This document shows, piece by piece, positions 45,764-54,249 of a DNA stretch of 64,000 nucleotides. This stretch comes from Demequina sp. NBRC 110056 (GTDB taxonomy: Bacteria; Actinomycetota; Actinomycetes; Actinomycetales; Demequinaceae): contig NZ_BBRM01000002.1 of the NCBI RefSeq assembly GCF_002090155.1, positions 744,001-808,000 on the forward strand, read 5' to 3'. The notes beneath the pieces were generated by a model. That model was not told the origin of the DNA, did not search any database, and worked only from the letters and a program-made list of their open reading frames with translations. A program made the translations under genes and the position numbers. How positions within the stretch are numbered: the stretch's first letter is position 1; the number at the start of each line of letters is the position of its first letter.

Positions 45764-46279
45764 TCACGTTCCGCGCTGAGCGGAACGGCCGATGCGCTCG
45801 TCCAACGCCTCGAGCACGAGTCCGAGGGCCGCGGTGACCGCGCCGGCCCTCACCTGGGCGCGGTCACCGGGCACCATGAGGGTCCGCGCCACGGTGCGCC
45901 CGTCCGTCGACACGGCGAGGCACACGGTCCCCGGCGCGGCCCCGTCGTGCGCCTCAGGCCCCGCCGCTCCGGTGGTCGCGACGCCCACGTCGGCGCCGGT
46001 GACCTCGCGGACTCCCGCGGCCATGGCCGCCGCGGTCGCCTCGGACACGACGCCGTGGTCGCGCAGGAGCGCGGCGTCCACGCCGAGCACGCTGTGCTTG
46101 AGCTTCGCGTCGTAGGCGACGACGCCGCCGAGCACCACGGCGGAGGCACCCGGGGTGTCGACGAGAGAGCTGCAGAGCGCTCCCCCGGTCAGCGACTCGG
46201 CGGTCGCGAGCGTCACCTGAGCCGCGAGCGCCGCGTCCAGCACCGCGGACGGGGTGACGGGTGCGTCAGGAGCCGGCAT
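45764..46279 (-). CDS. CinA C-terminal domain protein (PncC-type nicotinamide-nucleotide amidase)
   Basis: 171 aa. Only the CinA C-terminal domain is present: [21 protein letters not shown] and VATTGAAGP. Stand-alone forms deamidate NMN to nicotinate mononucleotide in pyridine-nucleotide recycling. ATG 46279 lies nine bases from GGAGG and overlaps the pgsA end by 14 bases; ATG 46285 is also possible. Position next to pgsA and clgR is standard in actinobacteria. Confidence 0.9.
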   Translation of the reverse strand: MPAPDAPVTPSAVLDAALAAQVTLATAESLTGGALCSSLVDTPGASAVVLGGVVAYDAKLKHSVLGVDAALLRDHGVVSEATAAAMAAGVREVTGADVGVATTGAAGPEAHDGAAPGTVCLAVSTDGRTVARTLMVPGDRAQVRAGAVTAALGLVLEALDERIGRSAQRGT

Positions 46280-46862
46280 CCGCATCGGCCTCCGTGACCG
46301 CCGCGGGGGCGCGGGAGGCCCGCGCCGCGGCGACGATGCGGCGGCCGTAGTCGATGCCTGTCACGACCGCCACCACGACAGCGGCGACGAGCGACCACCA
46401 GCCGAGGGTGTCGAACCACGCCGGCCCCTCGGGCCACATCAGCAGCGTCAGGGCGAGGAGCTGCAGCACCGTCTTGACCTTGCCCCCCATCGACGCCGCG
46501 ATCACGGTGTCCGCGGCGACGGCGAGCCGTCCGAGGGTCACGCCGACCTCGCGCACGACCAGGACAGCGAGGGGCCACCACGGGAGCCCGTCGACGATCA
46601 CCAGGCACGCGAGCCCGCCCAGGATCAGCACCTTGTCCGCGATCGGGTCGGCGAGCTTGCCGAACGAGGACACGACGCCCCAGCGGCGTGCAAGGTAGCC
46701 GTCGAGGTAGTCGGTCGCCGCCGCGGCGAGGAAGAGACCCAGGGCCCACCAGCGCATCGGCCCGTCGGCTCCGCCGTCCGCGAGCAGCAGCCACACCACG
46801 ATCGGCACCGCCACGAGGCGTGCGGCGGTGAGGATGTTGGGGACGGCGGCGCTCACACGCAC
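46266..46862 (-). CDS. pgsA: CDP-alcohol phosphatidyltransferase (PgsA-type)
   Basis: Integral membrane enzyme of phospholipid synthesis, most likely making phosphatidylglycerol phosphate. 198 aa with about five helices. The CDP-alcohol signature is complete: D-x2-DG-x2-AR-x8-G-x3-D-x3-D in DYLDGYLARR followed by GKLADPIADK. The C-terminal 20 residues are Ala-rich. Sits immediately beside the catabolic island, whose first gene ends 18 bases away on the same strand. Confidence 0.92.
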   Translation of the reverse strand: MRVSAAVPNILTAARLVAVPIVVWLLLADGGADGPMRWWALGLFLAAAATDYLDGYLARRWGVVSSFGKLADPIADKVLILGGLACLVIVDGLPWWPLAVLVVREVGVTLGRLAVAADTVIAASMGGKVKTVLQLLALTLLMWPEGPAWFDTLGWWSLVAAVVVAVVTGIDYGRRIVAAARASRAPAAVTEADADAGS

Positions 46863-46880
46863 ACCTTAACGGTGGCGGCG

Positions 46881-48680
46881 TCAGCCGAGGGCGTGCGTCG
46901 CGGCGGTGGCGCGGCGCTGGGCCGCGAGGCGCACCGGCGCGTTCACCGCTCCGTAGCCGTCGTACCCGCCGCGGCGCTCGACGAGCTCGACGAACACGTC
47001 GCCGACCGCGGGCGTGTAGAGGTGCAGGAACTCGCCGTTCGCGTCGCGGTCGTAGAAGATGCCGAGCTCCCGCAGGTCGGAGAGCAGGTCCGCGTCGAGG
47101 CTCGTTCCCCACCGTGCCGCGAGGTCGTCGTAGTAGTTGTCGGGCACCGGCAACGTCTCGAGTCCGCGCGCTCGTGCCGCACGAGCGAGCGCCACGAGGT
47201 CCCCGCAGTGGACGGCGACGTGGCGCTGCGGAGTCGGAGCGGTGGGCGGCGCAAGGTTGATCGGGATCCGCACGTCGCCCGACGGTGTGCGCATGACCTG
47301 GCTGCGCACGAGGCCCATGGGACCGGGCACGTCCTCGGCCGCCTGCGCCTCGAGCCCGAGCGCGCTGCCGGCAAAGAGCACGGCCTCATCGAACTCCTGC
47401 CACGGGAAGCCGAGGTTGACGTGGTCCACGACGCCCGCGAAGGAGCCCTCGGCGCCTCCGCCCACGAACTCCGTCATCCAGGACTCCTCCGCGCGGTGCG
47501 AGCTCCAGTAGACCTCGGTCCCGTCGGGAGACGCCACGGCCCGCAGCTCCTGCTCCCCTGCGTAGGTGCGACGGTAGGCACGCGGCGCGCCCAGCGCCTG
47601 CGCACGCTCGACCGCCGCGTCGGCGTCCGGCACCTCGAGCCCGATCGCCGACAGTCTCGGCCGTTCGTCGCGGACCTGTTCGTTGAGGATGATGCGGGCG
47701 TCACCTGCGGTCCACAGGCGCACGGGCTTGCTGCGATGCCTGCCTCGGAAGGCGAAGCCGCAGCGCTCGAGGAGCGCGTCGAAGCGCTCGAGGTCGGCGC
47801 CGCCGATCTCGACGAAGTCGGTGCCCGTCGGAAGCTGCTGGGGCGGCACCGGGACGGCGCCTGTCGCGGTCGAGCCGGCGCGATCCTCGAGCCAGGTGAG
47901 CGATCGGCGGGCGTGAGCGGCGGTGCGCACGACGTCCGTCTGGCGGAACGTGTCGTTGAACACCTCGAGAGAGATGGGCCCCGCGTAGCCTGCGGCCTCG
48001 ACGTGGCGCAAGAACCCCGCGAGGTCGAAGCTGCCCTCTCCCGGGAACAGGCGGTGGTGCCGGCTCCACGACAGGACGTCCATCTGCAGGGCGGGCGCGT
48101 CGGCGAGCTGCACGAAGAGGATCCGGTCGCCGGGGATCTCCTCGATCGCGCGCGCATCGTGCCCACGGGACAGGATGTGGAAGCTGTCGAGGCAGACCCC
48201 GAGGTTGGGTCGATCCGCGCGACGGACGACGCGCCACGCGTCGCGGTAGTCGCTCACGAACCTTCCCCACGCGAGAGCCTCGTAGGCGAGCCGGATGCCG
48301 TGGGCGGCGGCACGGTCCGCGAGCTCGCCCAGCTGGCGCGCCGCGACCGCGTCGTCGCCGATGGTCGCGGTCGCGACGTTCGAGCACACCAGCATGAGGT
48401 CCGTGCCGAGCCTGCGCATGACGTCGAACTTCGCCTCCGCGCGTTCGAGCGTGGCCGCGAAGGTCGCATCATCCACGCCCTCGACGTCGCGGAACGGTTG
48501 GAACATGTCGATCTCGAGGCCGAGCCGTGCGCACAGCGCGCGGATCTCCTCGGGTGACTCCTCGGCGGCGACCAGGTCCGCGTCCATGATCTCGATGCCG
48601 TCGAACCCGGCGGAGGCGCAGGCATGGATCTTCTCCACGAGCCCTCCGGAGAGGCAGACCGTCGCAATTGACGTGCGCAT
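46881..48680 (-). CDS. qsuB: 3-Dehydroshikimate dehydratase, TIM barrel fused to HPPD-like domain
   Basis: Converts 3-dehydroshikimate to protocatechuate. 599 aa. An N-terminal xylose-isomerase-like barrel (1 to about 270) has metal-ligand candidates in YEALAW, CLDSFHIL, VQLADAP and SLEVFND. The C-terminal half (about 290-590) is a two-module vicinal-oxygen-chelate domain resembling 4-hydroxyphenylpyruvate dioxygenase (GVVDHVNLG, FLHLYTP). The same fusion is known for QsuB/QuiC-type enzymes. The ATG at 48680 lies seven bases after TACATT, so a leaderless mRNA is likely, and a palindromic operator covers this site. Divergent from the TRAP genes. Confidence 0.88.
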   Translation of the reverse strand: MRTSIATVCLSGGLVEKIHACASAGFDGIEIMDADLVAAEESPEEIRALCARLGLEIDMFQPFRDVEGVDDATFAATLERAEAKFDVMRRLGTDLMLVCSNVATATIGDDAVAARQLGELADRAAAHGIRLAYEALAWGRFVSDYRDAWRVVRRADRPNLGVCLDSFHILSRGHDARAIEEIPGDRILFVQLADAPALQMDVLSWSRHHRLFPGEGSFDLAGFLRHVEAAGYAGPISLEVFNDTFRQTDVVRTAAHARRSLTWLEDRAGSTATGAVPVPPQQLPTGTDFVEIGGADLERFDALLERCGFAFRGRHRSKPVRLWTAGDARIILNEQVRDERPRLSAIGLEVPDADAAVERAQALGAPRAYRRTYAGEQELRAVASPDGTEVYWSSHRAEESWMTEFVGGGAEGSFAGVVDHVNLGFPWQEFDEAVLFAGSALGLEAQAAEDVPGPMGLVRSQVMRTPSGDVRIPINLAPPTAPTPQRHVAVHCGDLVALARAARARGLETLPVPDNYYDDLAARWGTSLDADLLSDLRELGIFYDRDANGEFLHLYTPAVGDVFVELVERRGGYDGYGAVNAPVRLAAQRRATAATHALG

Positions 48681-48687
48681 GAGACGC

Positions 48688-48707
48688 AATGTACCACTCG
48701 GTACATT
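48688..48707. promoter_or_regulatory. Palindromic operator O1 at the dehydratase start
   Basis: AATGTACCACTCGGTACATT is a palindrome with perfect 8-base half-sites and a four-base centre. It covers the minus-strand TACATT next to the dehydratase ATG, so a bound protein would block this promoter. Confidence 0.75.
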
Positions 48708-48722
48708 TCTTCGCCGAGGCCC

Positions 48723-48751
48723 TTGCACCGCTGTGTACCAACCAGTACATT
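48723..48751 (+). promoter_or_regulatory. TRAP operon promoter with operator O2
   Basis: TTGCAC (48723-48728), exactly 17 bases, then TACATT (48746-48751) make a good sigma-70 promoter. Operator TGTACCAACCAGTACA (48734-48749) lies in its spacer and -10, with its centre 44 bp from O1. The TetR gene of the island is the best candidate for the bound repressor. Confidence 0.75.
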
Positions 48752-48805
48752 AGCGGCGAGGCGCCTCCCCCGAGGCGCTCAAGACGGAACGAACAAAGGT
48801 GTCTC

Positions 48806-49366
48806 GTGACCGACGATCCACGACGTGAGGGGCAGCCCCGCCCCGTCGCCGCAACCCTGCGCGTCCTCGGCTTCCTCGAGCTCGGCATCGGGGCGTTGTC
48901 GCTGCTGACGATCCTGGTGCTCGTGTTCTTCCAGGCCCTGCAGCGCTACCTCCCCATCGACCAGATCGCGTGGACCGGAGAGATCGCGCGGTTCTCGCTG
49001 GTGTGGCTCACCTTCGCGGTGATGGGCTGGCTGGTCACGGCACGGGGCCACATCGCGCTCGAGGTCGTCGACACCCTGCCGTGGCCGTCCGTGGTCCGCG
49101 CAGCGCAGACCCTCGCGCTCGTGGTCGTCGCCGCGACCGGCGTGGGGCTCGCGCTCGAGGCCTGGGCTCTCGTCGAGACGCAGAGCATCATCAAGTCCCC
49201 GGTGCTGAGGATGCCGATGTCGTGGGTGTACATCCCGGTGCTGTTCGGCGCCGCGATGACCGTGGTGCGCGCGCTGCTCGCCGCGTACGAGGTCGCCCGC
49301 TACGGCCCTCCCCCGCCGCCGGAGGCGGAGCAGCCCGTGAGCGACGCTCAGGAGGTGGCGTCATGA
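48806..49366 (+). CDS. dctQ: TRAP transporter small membrane subunit (DctQ)
   Basis: 186 aa with four membrane helices (about 20-45, 55-77, 92-112, 130-152), the standard size and topology of DctQ, which joins the large subunit in a sodium-driven uptake system. GTG 48806 follows AAAGGTG. Its stop overlaps the dctM start (ATGA). It heads the operon dctQ-dctM-dehydrogenase-dctP-hydrolase-tetR. The substrate is inferred from neighbours to be a shikimate- or quinate-like acid. Confidence 0.9.
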   Translation: MTDDPRREGQPRPVAATLRVLGFLELGIGALSLLTILVLVFFQALQRYLPIDQIAWTGEIARFSLVWLTFAVMGWLVTARGHIALEVVDTLPWPSVVRAAQTLALVVVAATGVGLALEAWALVETQSIIKSPVLRMPMSWVYIPVLFGAAMTVVRALLAAYEVARYGPPPPPEAEQPVSDAQEVAS

Positions 49367-50637
49367 CGCTTGCGCTCCTCGGCATCGGCATCGCCGTGCT
49401 GCTCCTGCTGCGCGTGCCCGTCGCCTTCGCGTTCCTGGGACCATCGCTCGTCTACATGGCGATGATGGAGCAGTCCACGGGCTCCGCGCTGCGCCACGTC
49501 ACCAACTCGGCCGCCAGCTTCCCGCTGCTGGCGGTGCCGCTCTTCGTCCTGCTCGGGACGCTCGCGAACCACACCGGCATCGCGGAGAAGTTCTTCAGGT
49601 TCGCTCTCGCCGCTCTCGCCAAGGTGCGCGGAAGCCTCGGGTACGTCGCCGTCGGCACCTCGGTGGGCTTCTCCTGGATGAGCGGCTCGGCGGTCGCCGA
49701 CGCGGCCGCGCTGGGCAAGGTCCAGATCCCTGCGATGCTCAAGGCGGGCTACTCGCGACGGTTCGCCACGGGCGTGTCCGCCTCGTCGTCGCTCGTCGCC
49801 CCCGTCATGCCGCCGTCGATCCCCGCGGTGATCTACGCCGGGCTCGCCGCCGTCTCGACCGGCGCTCTGTTCGCCGCCTCGGTAGTGCCGGCGATCGCGA
49901 TGGCGGTCGGCCTGTGCATCGTCGTCTTCGTCCTGGTGCGCCGCGATCGGTCGATCACGACGGACACCTTCGACCGCGCCGAGCTGCGGGCCTCGGTGCC
50001 GGGTGTCCTGCTGCCGATGCTGGCCCCCATCATCATCCTCGGCGGGATCCTCGGCGGCTTCTTCACCCCCACCGAGGCCGCGGCGATCGGCGTCGTGTGG
50101 ATCATCATCGTCGGCCTGCTGCACCGGACCCTCAACTGGGGCGGGTTCGCGAGCGCGGTGAAGGACGCCGTCACCACCACCGCCTCGATCATGCTCATCG
50201 TCGCGTCAGCATCGCTGCTGGGCTACATCCTGGCGCGCGAGCGGCTGCCGCAGATGCTCACCGAGGCCGTGCTGGCGGTGACGGACAGCCCGATGGTGTT
50301 CCTCGCGCTCGCCGCGCTCATGATGCTGATCCTCGGCACCGTCATCGATGCCACCGCGATCCTGGTGCTCGTCGTCCCGATCCTCCTGCCCATCGCCCGC
50401 GAGTTCGGCGTGGACCCCATCACCATGGGCGTCCTGCTGATCGTCTCGCTCATGATCGGGCTGCTCACACCGCCGGTCGGCACGGTGCTGTTCGTCACGG
50501 CACACGTGTCGAAGACCAAGGTCGGCGAGGTGTTCCGCGGCTCGATCCCGTTCCTCATCCCCTCCGTGTGCATCGTCGCGATCATCATCCTGTTCCCTGA
50601 CGTCGTCACCTGGCTGCCGAAGGCGCTCGGACTATGA
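49363..50637 (+). CDS. dctM: TRAP transporter large permease (DctM)
   Basis: 424 aa, about 12 membrane helices, with family features FFTPTEAAAIGVVW, SSSLVAPVMPPSIPAVIYAG and LLTPPVGTVLFV. It forms the ion-coupled translocation channel. The ATG is preceded by AGGAGGTG and overlaps the dctQ stop. Its own stop overlaps the following dehydrogenase ATG. Length is typical. Confidence 0.95.
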   Translation: MTLALLGIGIAVLLLLRVPVAFAFLGPSLVYMAMMEQSTGSALRHVTNSAASFPLLAVPLFVLLGTLANHTGIAEKFFRFALAALAKVRGSLGYVAVGTSVGFSWMSGSAVADAAALGKVQIPAMLKAGYSRRFATGVSASSSLVAPVMPPSIPAVIYAGLAAVSTGALFAASVVPAIAMAVGLCIVVFVLVRRDRSITTDTFDRAELRASVPGVLLPMLAPIIILGGILGGFFTPTEAAAIGVVWIIIVGLLHRTLNWGGFASAVKDAVTTTASIMLIVASASLLGYILARERLPQMLTEAVLAVTDSPMVFLALAALMMLILGTVIDATAILVLVVPILLPIAREFGVDPITMGVLLIVSLMIGLLTPPVGTVLFVTAHVSKTKVGEVFRGSIPFLIPSVCIVAIIILFPDVVTWLPKALGL

Positions 50638-51548
50638 CGACACCAGCAGACGCCCGCACCCGCCTCGTCGGGCTCGTCGGCGAGGGAATCTCCACCTCGC
50701 TCACGCCGCCGATGCACGAGCGGGAGGGTGCGCGCCACGGCTTCGCGTACGTCTACCGGACGATCGAGCTGACGAACGCGGAGAGCGGGGTCGGCGCCCT
50801 GCACGCGCTCCTCGAGTCGGCGAGGAGGCTCGGCTTCGACGGGCTCAACGTCACCCACCCCGTCAAGCGCACCGTGATGGGCGCGCTCGACCGCCTCGCT
50901 CCCAGCGCCACCGCCGTCGGCGCGGTCAACACCGTCCTGTTCACGGCCGACGGCGCCGTCGGTCACAACACGGATGTGACGGGGTTCGCCGCGTCGCTGT
51001 CGGACGCCGCCGCCGGCCGTTCCTTCGAGCGGGCGGTGCTCGTCGGCGCGGGCGGCGCCGGGTGCGCGGTCGCCGCCGCTCTCGCGGACCGCGGGATCGC
51101 CCGGCTCACGATCGTCGACGAGGACACCGCGCGCGCCGCGGAGCTCGCGGACACCGCGACCGGAGTCGGCGAGGCGACGACACGTATGCCGGAGGACGCC
51201 GAGGAGGCACTCCGCGGCGCGGACCTGGTGATCAACGCCACCCCCGTCGGCATGGCCCACCTGCCCGGATGCGCCATCGACGTTGATCTCCTCTCCCCCA
51301 CGACCTTCGTCGCCGACGTCGTCTACCGGCCGGTCGAGACGGAGCTCATCACCCGGGCACGCGCCCGGGGCTGCACCGTCATGACCGGGCTCGGCATGGC
51401 GATGCACCAGGCAGCCGACGCGTTCGAGCTGTTCACCTCAGAGACTGCCGATCGGCGCGCCATGCTCGCCGATCTGACAGAGATGGTCGCCGCCGAGGCG
51501 GCCGCAACCACTGCCCCAGCGGCACCCATGAAAGGACAGGAACAATGA
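50634..51548 (+). CDS. qsuD: Quinate/shikimate dehydrogenase (QsuD type)
   Basis: 304-aa AroE-family dehydrogenase. The substrate site reads GEGISTSLTPPMHE rather than the biosynthetic SHSLSP form; this STSLTP version marks actinobacterial catabolic quinate/shikimate dehydrogenases that use NAD. The catalytic lysine is in NVTHPVKR, and the nucleotide-binding GAGGAGCAVA is at about 138. It would oxidise shikimate to 3-dehydroshikimate, or quinate to 3-dehydroquinate. Overlaps dctM and dctP by four bases each, so transport and oxidation are co-expressed. Confidence 0.9.
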   Translation: MTTPADARTRLVGLVGEGISTSLTPPMHEREGARHGFAYVYRTIELTNAESGVGALHALLESARRLGFDGLNVTHPVKRTVMGALDRLAPSATAVGAVNTVLFTADGAVGHNTDVTGFAASLSDAAAGRSFERAVLVGAGGAGCAVAAALADRGIARLTIVDEDTARAAELADTATGVGEATTRMPEDAEEALRGADLVINATPVGMAHLPGCAIDVDLLSPTTFVADVVYRPVETELITRARARGCTVMTGLGMAMHQAADAFELFTSETADRRAMLADLTEMVAAEAAATTAPAAPMKGQEQ

Positions 51549-52606
51549 CGTCACCACGTCCGATGCGCACTCGCTGGGTGGCCCTCGCGGCCGCGCCGGC
51601 TCTCCTTCTCGCTGCCTGCTCGTCCGAGGACCCGGCCACGGATCCGACCGACAGCGCGGCACCCGAGGAGTCGTCGGCTCCGCCTGCTGAGCAGGAGACC
51701 ATCGAGCTCACGCTCGCGCACAGCTACACCGAGGACCAGCCGCAGCACGCCTGCGGCGCGCAGGTCATCGCCGACGAGGTCGCCGCCGCGAACGTCGGCC
51801 TCACCGTCGAGATCTTCCCGTCGAGCCAGCTCGGCGGCGACGCGGACCGCATCGCGTCCGTCGTCTCCGGCGACATCGACATCGACATCCAGGGCGCCTC
51901 CGCTCTGGGCGCGGTCTACGAGCCGATCAGCGTGCTCGACTCGGCGTTCGCCTTCGACGACGAGACCCACCTCGCGGCGTTCATGGCCAGCGAGGAGTCC
52001 GGCGTCCTGATCGAGGGCTTCGCCACCGAGACGGGTGTGCAGACCCTCGGCGTCTGGTCCGCCGGAGCGCGCCATTTCACCGCGAACGACCCGATCCGCA
52101 CCCCCGACGACCTCGAGGGGCTGAGGATGCGCTTCCCCGGATCGCCGCAGTACCTCATGAATGCCGAGGCCCTCGGCGCGACCGCCACCGAGGTCGCATA
52201 CGAGGAGCTCTACCTGGCGCTGCAACAGGGCACGGTCGACGGCCAGGAGAACCCGATCACCAACATCGACGCCTCGAACCTCAAGGAGGTGCAGGACTAC
52301 CTGAGCCTGTCCGCGCACCAGCTCAACACGAACCTCGTGATCGTCAGCCCGATCTGGGAGGAGCTCAGCACGGAGCAGCAGGACGCGCTGTCGGCGGCGA
52401 CCCTCGCCGCCGTCGACGCGGTCACCGCGTGCGTCGCGGAGGCGGAGACCGAGACCCTCGACGCGTGGCGCGCCGAGGGCGAGTGGGAGATCGTCGACGA
52501 CGTCGACCGCGACGCCTTCTCCGAGATGGCCGTCACGTACCTGGAGGAGACCTTCACGGGCGAGTCGCTCGAGGTCTTCAACGCGATCCGCGCGACCGCG
52601 CCCTGA
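51545..52606 (+). CDS. dctP: TRAP transporter solute-binding lipoprotein (DctP)
   Basis: 353 aa. Signal peptide with lipobox LLAAC (Cys at about 25), then an acidic Ser/Pro linker and the DctP ligand-binding fold: LAHSYTEDQPQHACGAQ, LRMRFPGSPQY and the LYLALQQGTVDGQENP signature. The arginine in the LRMRFPG segment is the usual carboxylate contact. ATG 51545 follows AAAGGACAGGAAC. It captures an organic acid outside the membrane and delivers it to DctQM. Confidence 0.94.
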   Translation: MTSPRPMRTRWVALAAAPALLLAACSSEDPATDPTDSAAPEESSAPPAEQETIELTLAHSYTEDQPQHACGAQVIADEVAAANVGLTVEIFPSSQLGGDADRIASVVSGDIDIDIQGASALGAVYEPISVLDSAFAFDDETHLAAFMASEESGVLIEGFATETGVQTLGVWSAGARHFTANDPIRTPDDLEGLRMRFPGSPQYLMNAEALGATATEVAYEELYLALQQGTVDGQENPITNIDASNLKEVQDYLSLSAHQLNTNLVIVSPIWEELSTEQQDALSAATLAAVDAVTACVAEAETETLDAWRAEGEWEIVDDVDRDAFSEMAVTYLEETFTGESLEVFNAIRATAP

Positions 52607-52619
52607 CCGGATCCGCGGC

Positions 52620-53588
52620 GTGGGGACAGTAGCCACCTACTCCGGCGACACCCACGCCGCGGACCTGGGGGTCACGCTCATGCACGAGCACCTGTTCGTG
52701 CGACAGCCGGAGCTCGACGGCGTCCTGCCCGATCCCGAGTGGGACGCGCAGGGCGCCGTCGAGCGCGCGGTGGAGCTCCTGAAGCGCCTCTTCGCTCACG
52801 GCGTCCGCACCCTCGTGGACCTCACGGTCCCCGGCATCGGACGGGACGCGACCCTGGTCGGCGAGGTCGCCCGCCGTAGCCCGGTCGCGATCGTCGCCTC
52901 CACGGGGTGGTACACGACGACCGTCCTCCCACCCGCGCTGCAGGCACAGGGACCCGGCCGTCTCGTCGACGGCCCGGATCTGCTCTCCGCCCTCTTCGTG
53001 GCAGACCTCACCCGGGGCATCGCGGGGACCGAGGTGCGCGCGGGGATGATCAAGGTCGCGTCGGCCGGATCGGGGATCACCGAGGACGTGCGGCGGGTGT
53101 TCGCCGCGGCAGCGCACGCCCATGCGGAGACGGGCGCGCCCATCACGACGCACTCGGACCCGCTGGCCGGAGGCGGCCCCGATCAGCAGGATCTCCTCGA
53201 GTCGCTCGGGGTGGACCTGACGCGCGTGGTGATCGGCCACGCCGGCGATGGGAGCGACCTCACCCTTCTGCGTCGGATCGCGGACCGCGGCTCGTTCTTG
53301 GGCTTCGACCGATTCGGCATGGAGCACACGGCGCCGGACGCCCGCCGCGTCGACAACCTCGTCCGGCTCATCGAGCTCGGGTACGCCGATCGCGTGGTGC
53401 TCTCGCACGACGCGGCGGTGCACAGCCGGGTGACCCCGCCGTCGTGGCGAGCCACCCACACGCCCCACTGGCACATGGAGCACCTGCATCGGACGATCCT
53501 TCCGGCGCTGCGCGAGCGCGGAGTCTCGGAGGGCACCCTCGCCACCATGATGATCGACAATCCGCGTCGAATCCTCGCTGGTCACTAG
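52620..53588 (+). CDS. Phosphotriesterase-family metal-dependent hydrolase/lactonase
   Basis: 322 aa, amidohydrolase-superfamily barrel of the phosphotriesterase-like lactonase group. The metal site is complete: HEH (MHEHLFV, near 21-23), the bridging lysine in GMIKVASAG, His in TTHSDP, His in IGHAGD and Asp in LSHDAAV. Natural substrates of such enzymes are lactones or esters. Its place in a shikimate/quinate operon suggests a related lactone or ester; that is inference. Start GTG 52620 has no clear ribosome-binding site, so coupling with dctP is likely. Confidence 0.88.
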   Translation: MGTVATYSGDTHAADLGVTLMHEHLFVRQPELDGVLPDPEWDAQGAVERAVELLKRLFAHGVRTLVDLTVPGIGRDATLVGEVARRSPVAIVASTGWYTTTVLPPALQAQGPGRLVDGPDLLSALFVADLTRGIAGTEVRAGMIKVASAGSGITEDVRRVFAAAAHAHAETGAPITTHSDPLAGGGPDQQDLLESLGVDLTRVVIGHAGDGSDLTLLRRIADRGSFLGFDRFGMEHTAPDARRVDNLVRLIELGYADRVVLSHDAAVHSRVTPPSWRATHTPHWHMEHLHRTILPALRERGVSEGTLATMMIDNPRRILAGH

Positions 53589-53598
53589 GGTGGGGAGC

Positions 53599-54243
53599 GT
53601 GACCGAGACACCGCGACGACGCGACGCCGAGCGCACGCGCGCCGAGCTCCTCGACGTGGCGACGGAGGCGTTCGCGGAGTCCGGCTACTCGGGCACCCGC
53701 GTCGACGAGATCGCGAGCAGGACCCGCACCACGAAGCGGATGATCTACTACTACTTCGGCGGCAAGGAGCAGCTCTACCTGGCTGTCCTCGAGAAGGCCT
53801 ACCGCGGGATCCGCGAGGCGGAGGAGTCGCTCCACGTGGGCGACCTCGACCCCGTCGAGGGCGTGCGGCGACTCGCCGAGCTGACCTACGACCACCACCT
53901 CAACCACACCGCGTTCATCCGACTCGTCGCGATCGAGAACATCCACCGCGGCGACTTCATCCGACGGCTCGACAGCCTGCGGTCGCTGAACCGCAACGCG
54001 CTGGGCATCCTCGACGGGGTGCTCGAGAGAGGCCGTGCGGACGGTTCGCTTCGCACCGACGTGGACCCGCTCGACGTGCACATCGCCATCAGCGCGTACT
54101 GCTTCTTCCAGGTCGCCAACCGCCATACCTTCGGGTTTCTGTTCGAGCGCGACATGCTCGACCCGGACCTGCGCGATCACCACCGCTCGATGATCGGCGA
54201 CATCGTCGTCGGGTGGCTGACCAGCGGGATCGCCGGCCGCTAG
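53599..54243 (+). CDS. TetR-family transcriptional regulator
   Basis: 214 aa. N-terminal helix-turn-helix (about 8-55) with GYSGTRVDEIASRTRTTKRM and YYYFGGKEQLY, then a helical ligand-binding domain. Last gene of the TRAP operon, so it is probably the local ligand-sensing repressor and may bind the TGTACC-N4-GGTACA operators near 48.7 kb. GTG 53599 is preceded by GGGGAG and also by TAGGGT seven bases earlier; GTG 53590 is the alternative start. Confidence 0.9.
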   Translation: MTETPRRRDAERTRAELLDVATEAFAESGYSGTRVDEIASRTRTTKRMIYYYFGGKEQLYLAVLEKAYRGIREAEESLHVGDLDPVEGVRRLAELTYDHHLNHTAFIRLVAIENIHRGDFIRRLDSLRSLNRNALGILDGVLERGRADGSLRTDVDPLDVHIAISAYCFFQVANRHTFGFLFERDMLDPDLRDHHRSMIGDIVVGWLTSGIAGR

Positions 54244-54249
54244 CCCGAC

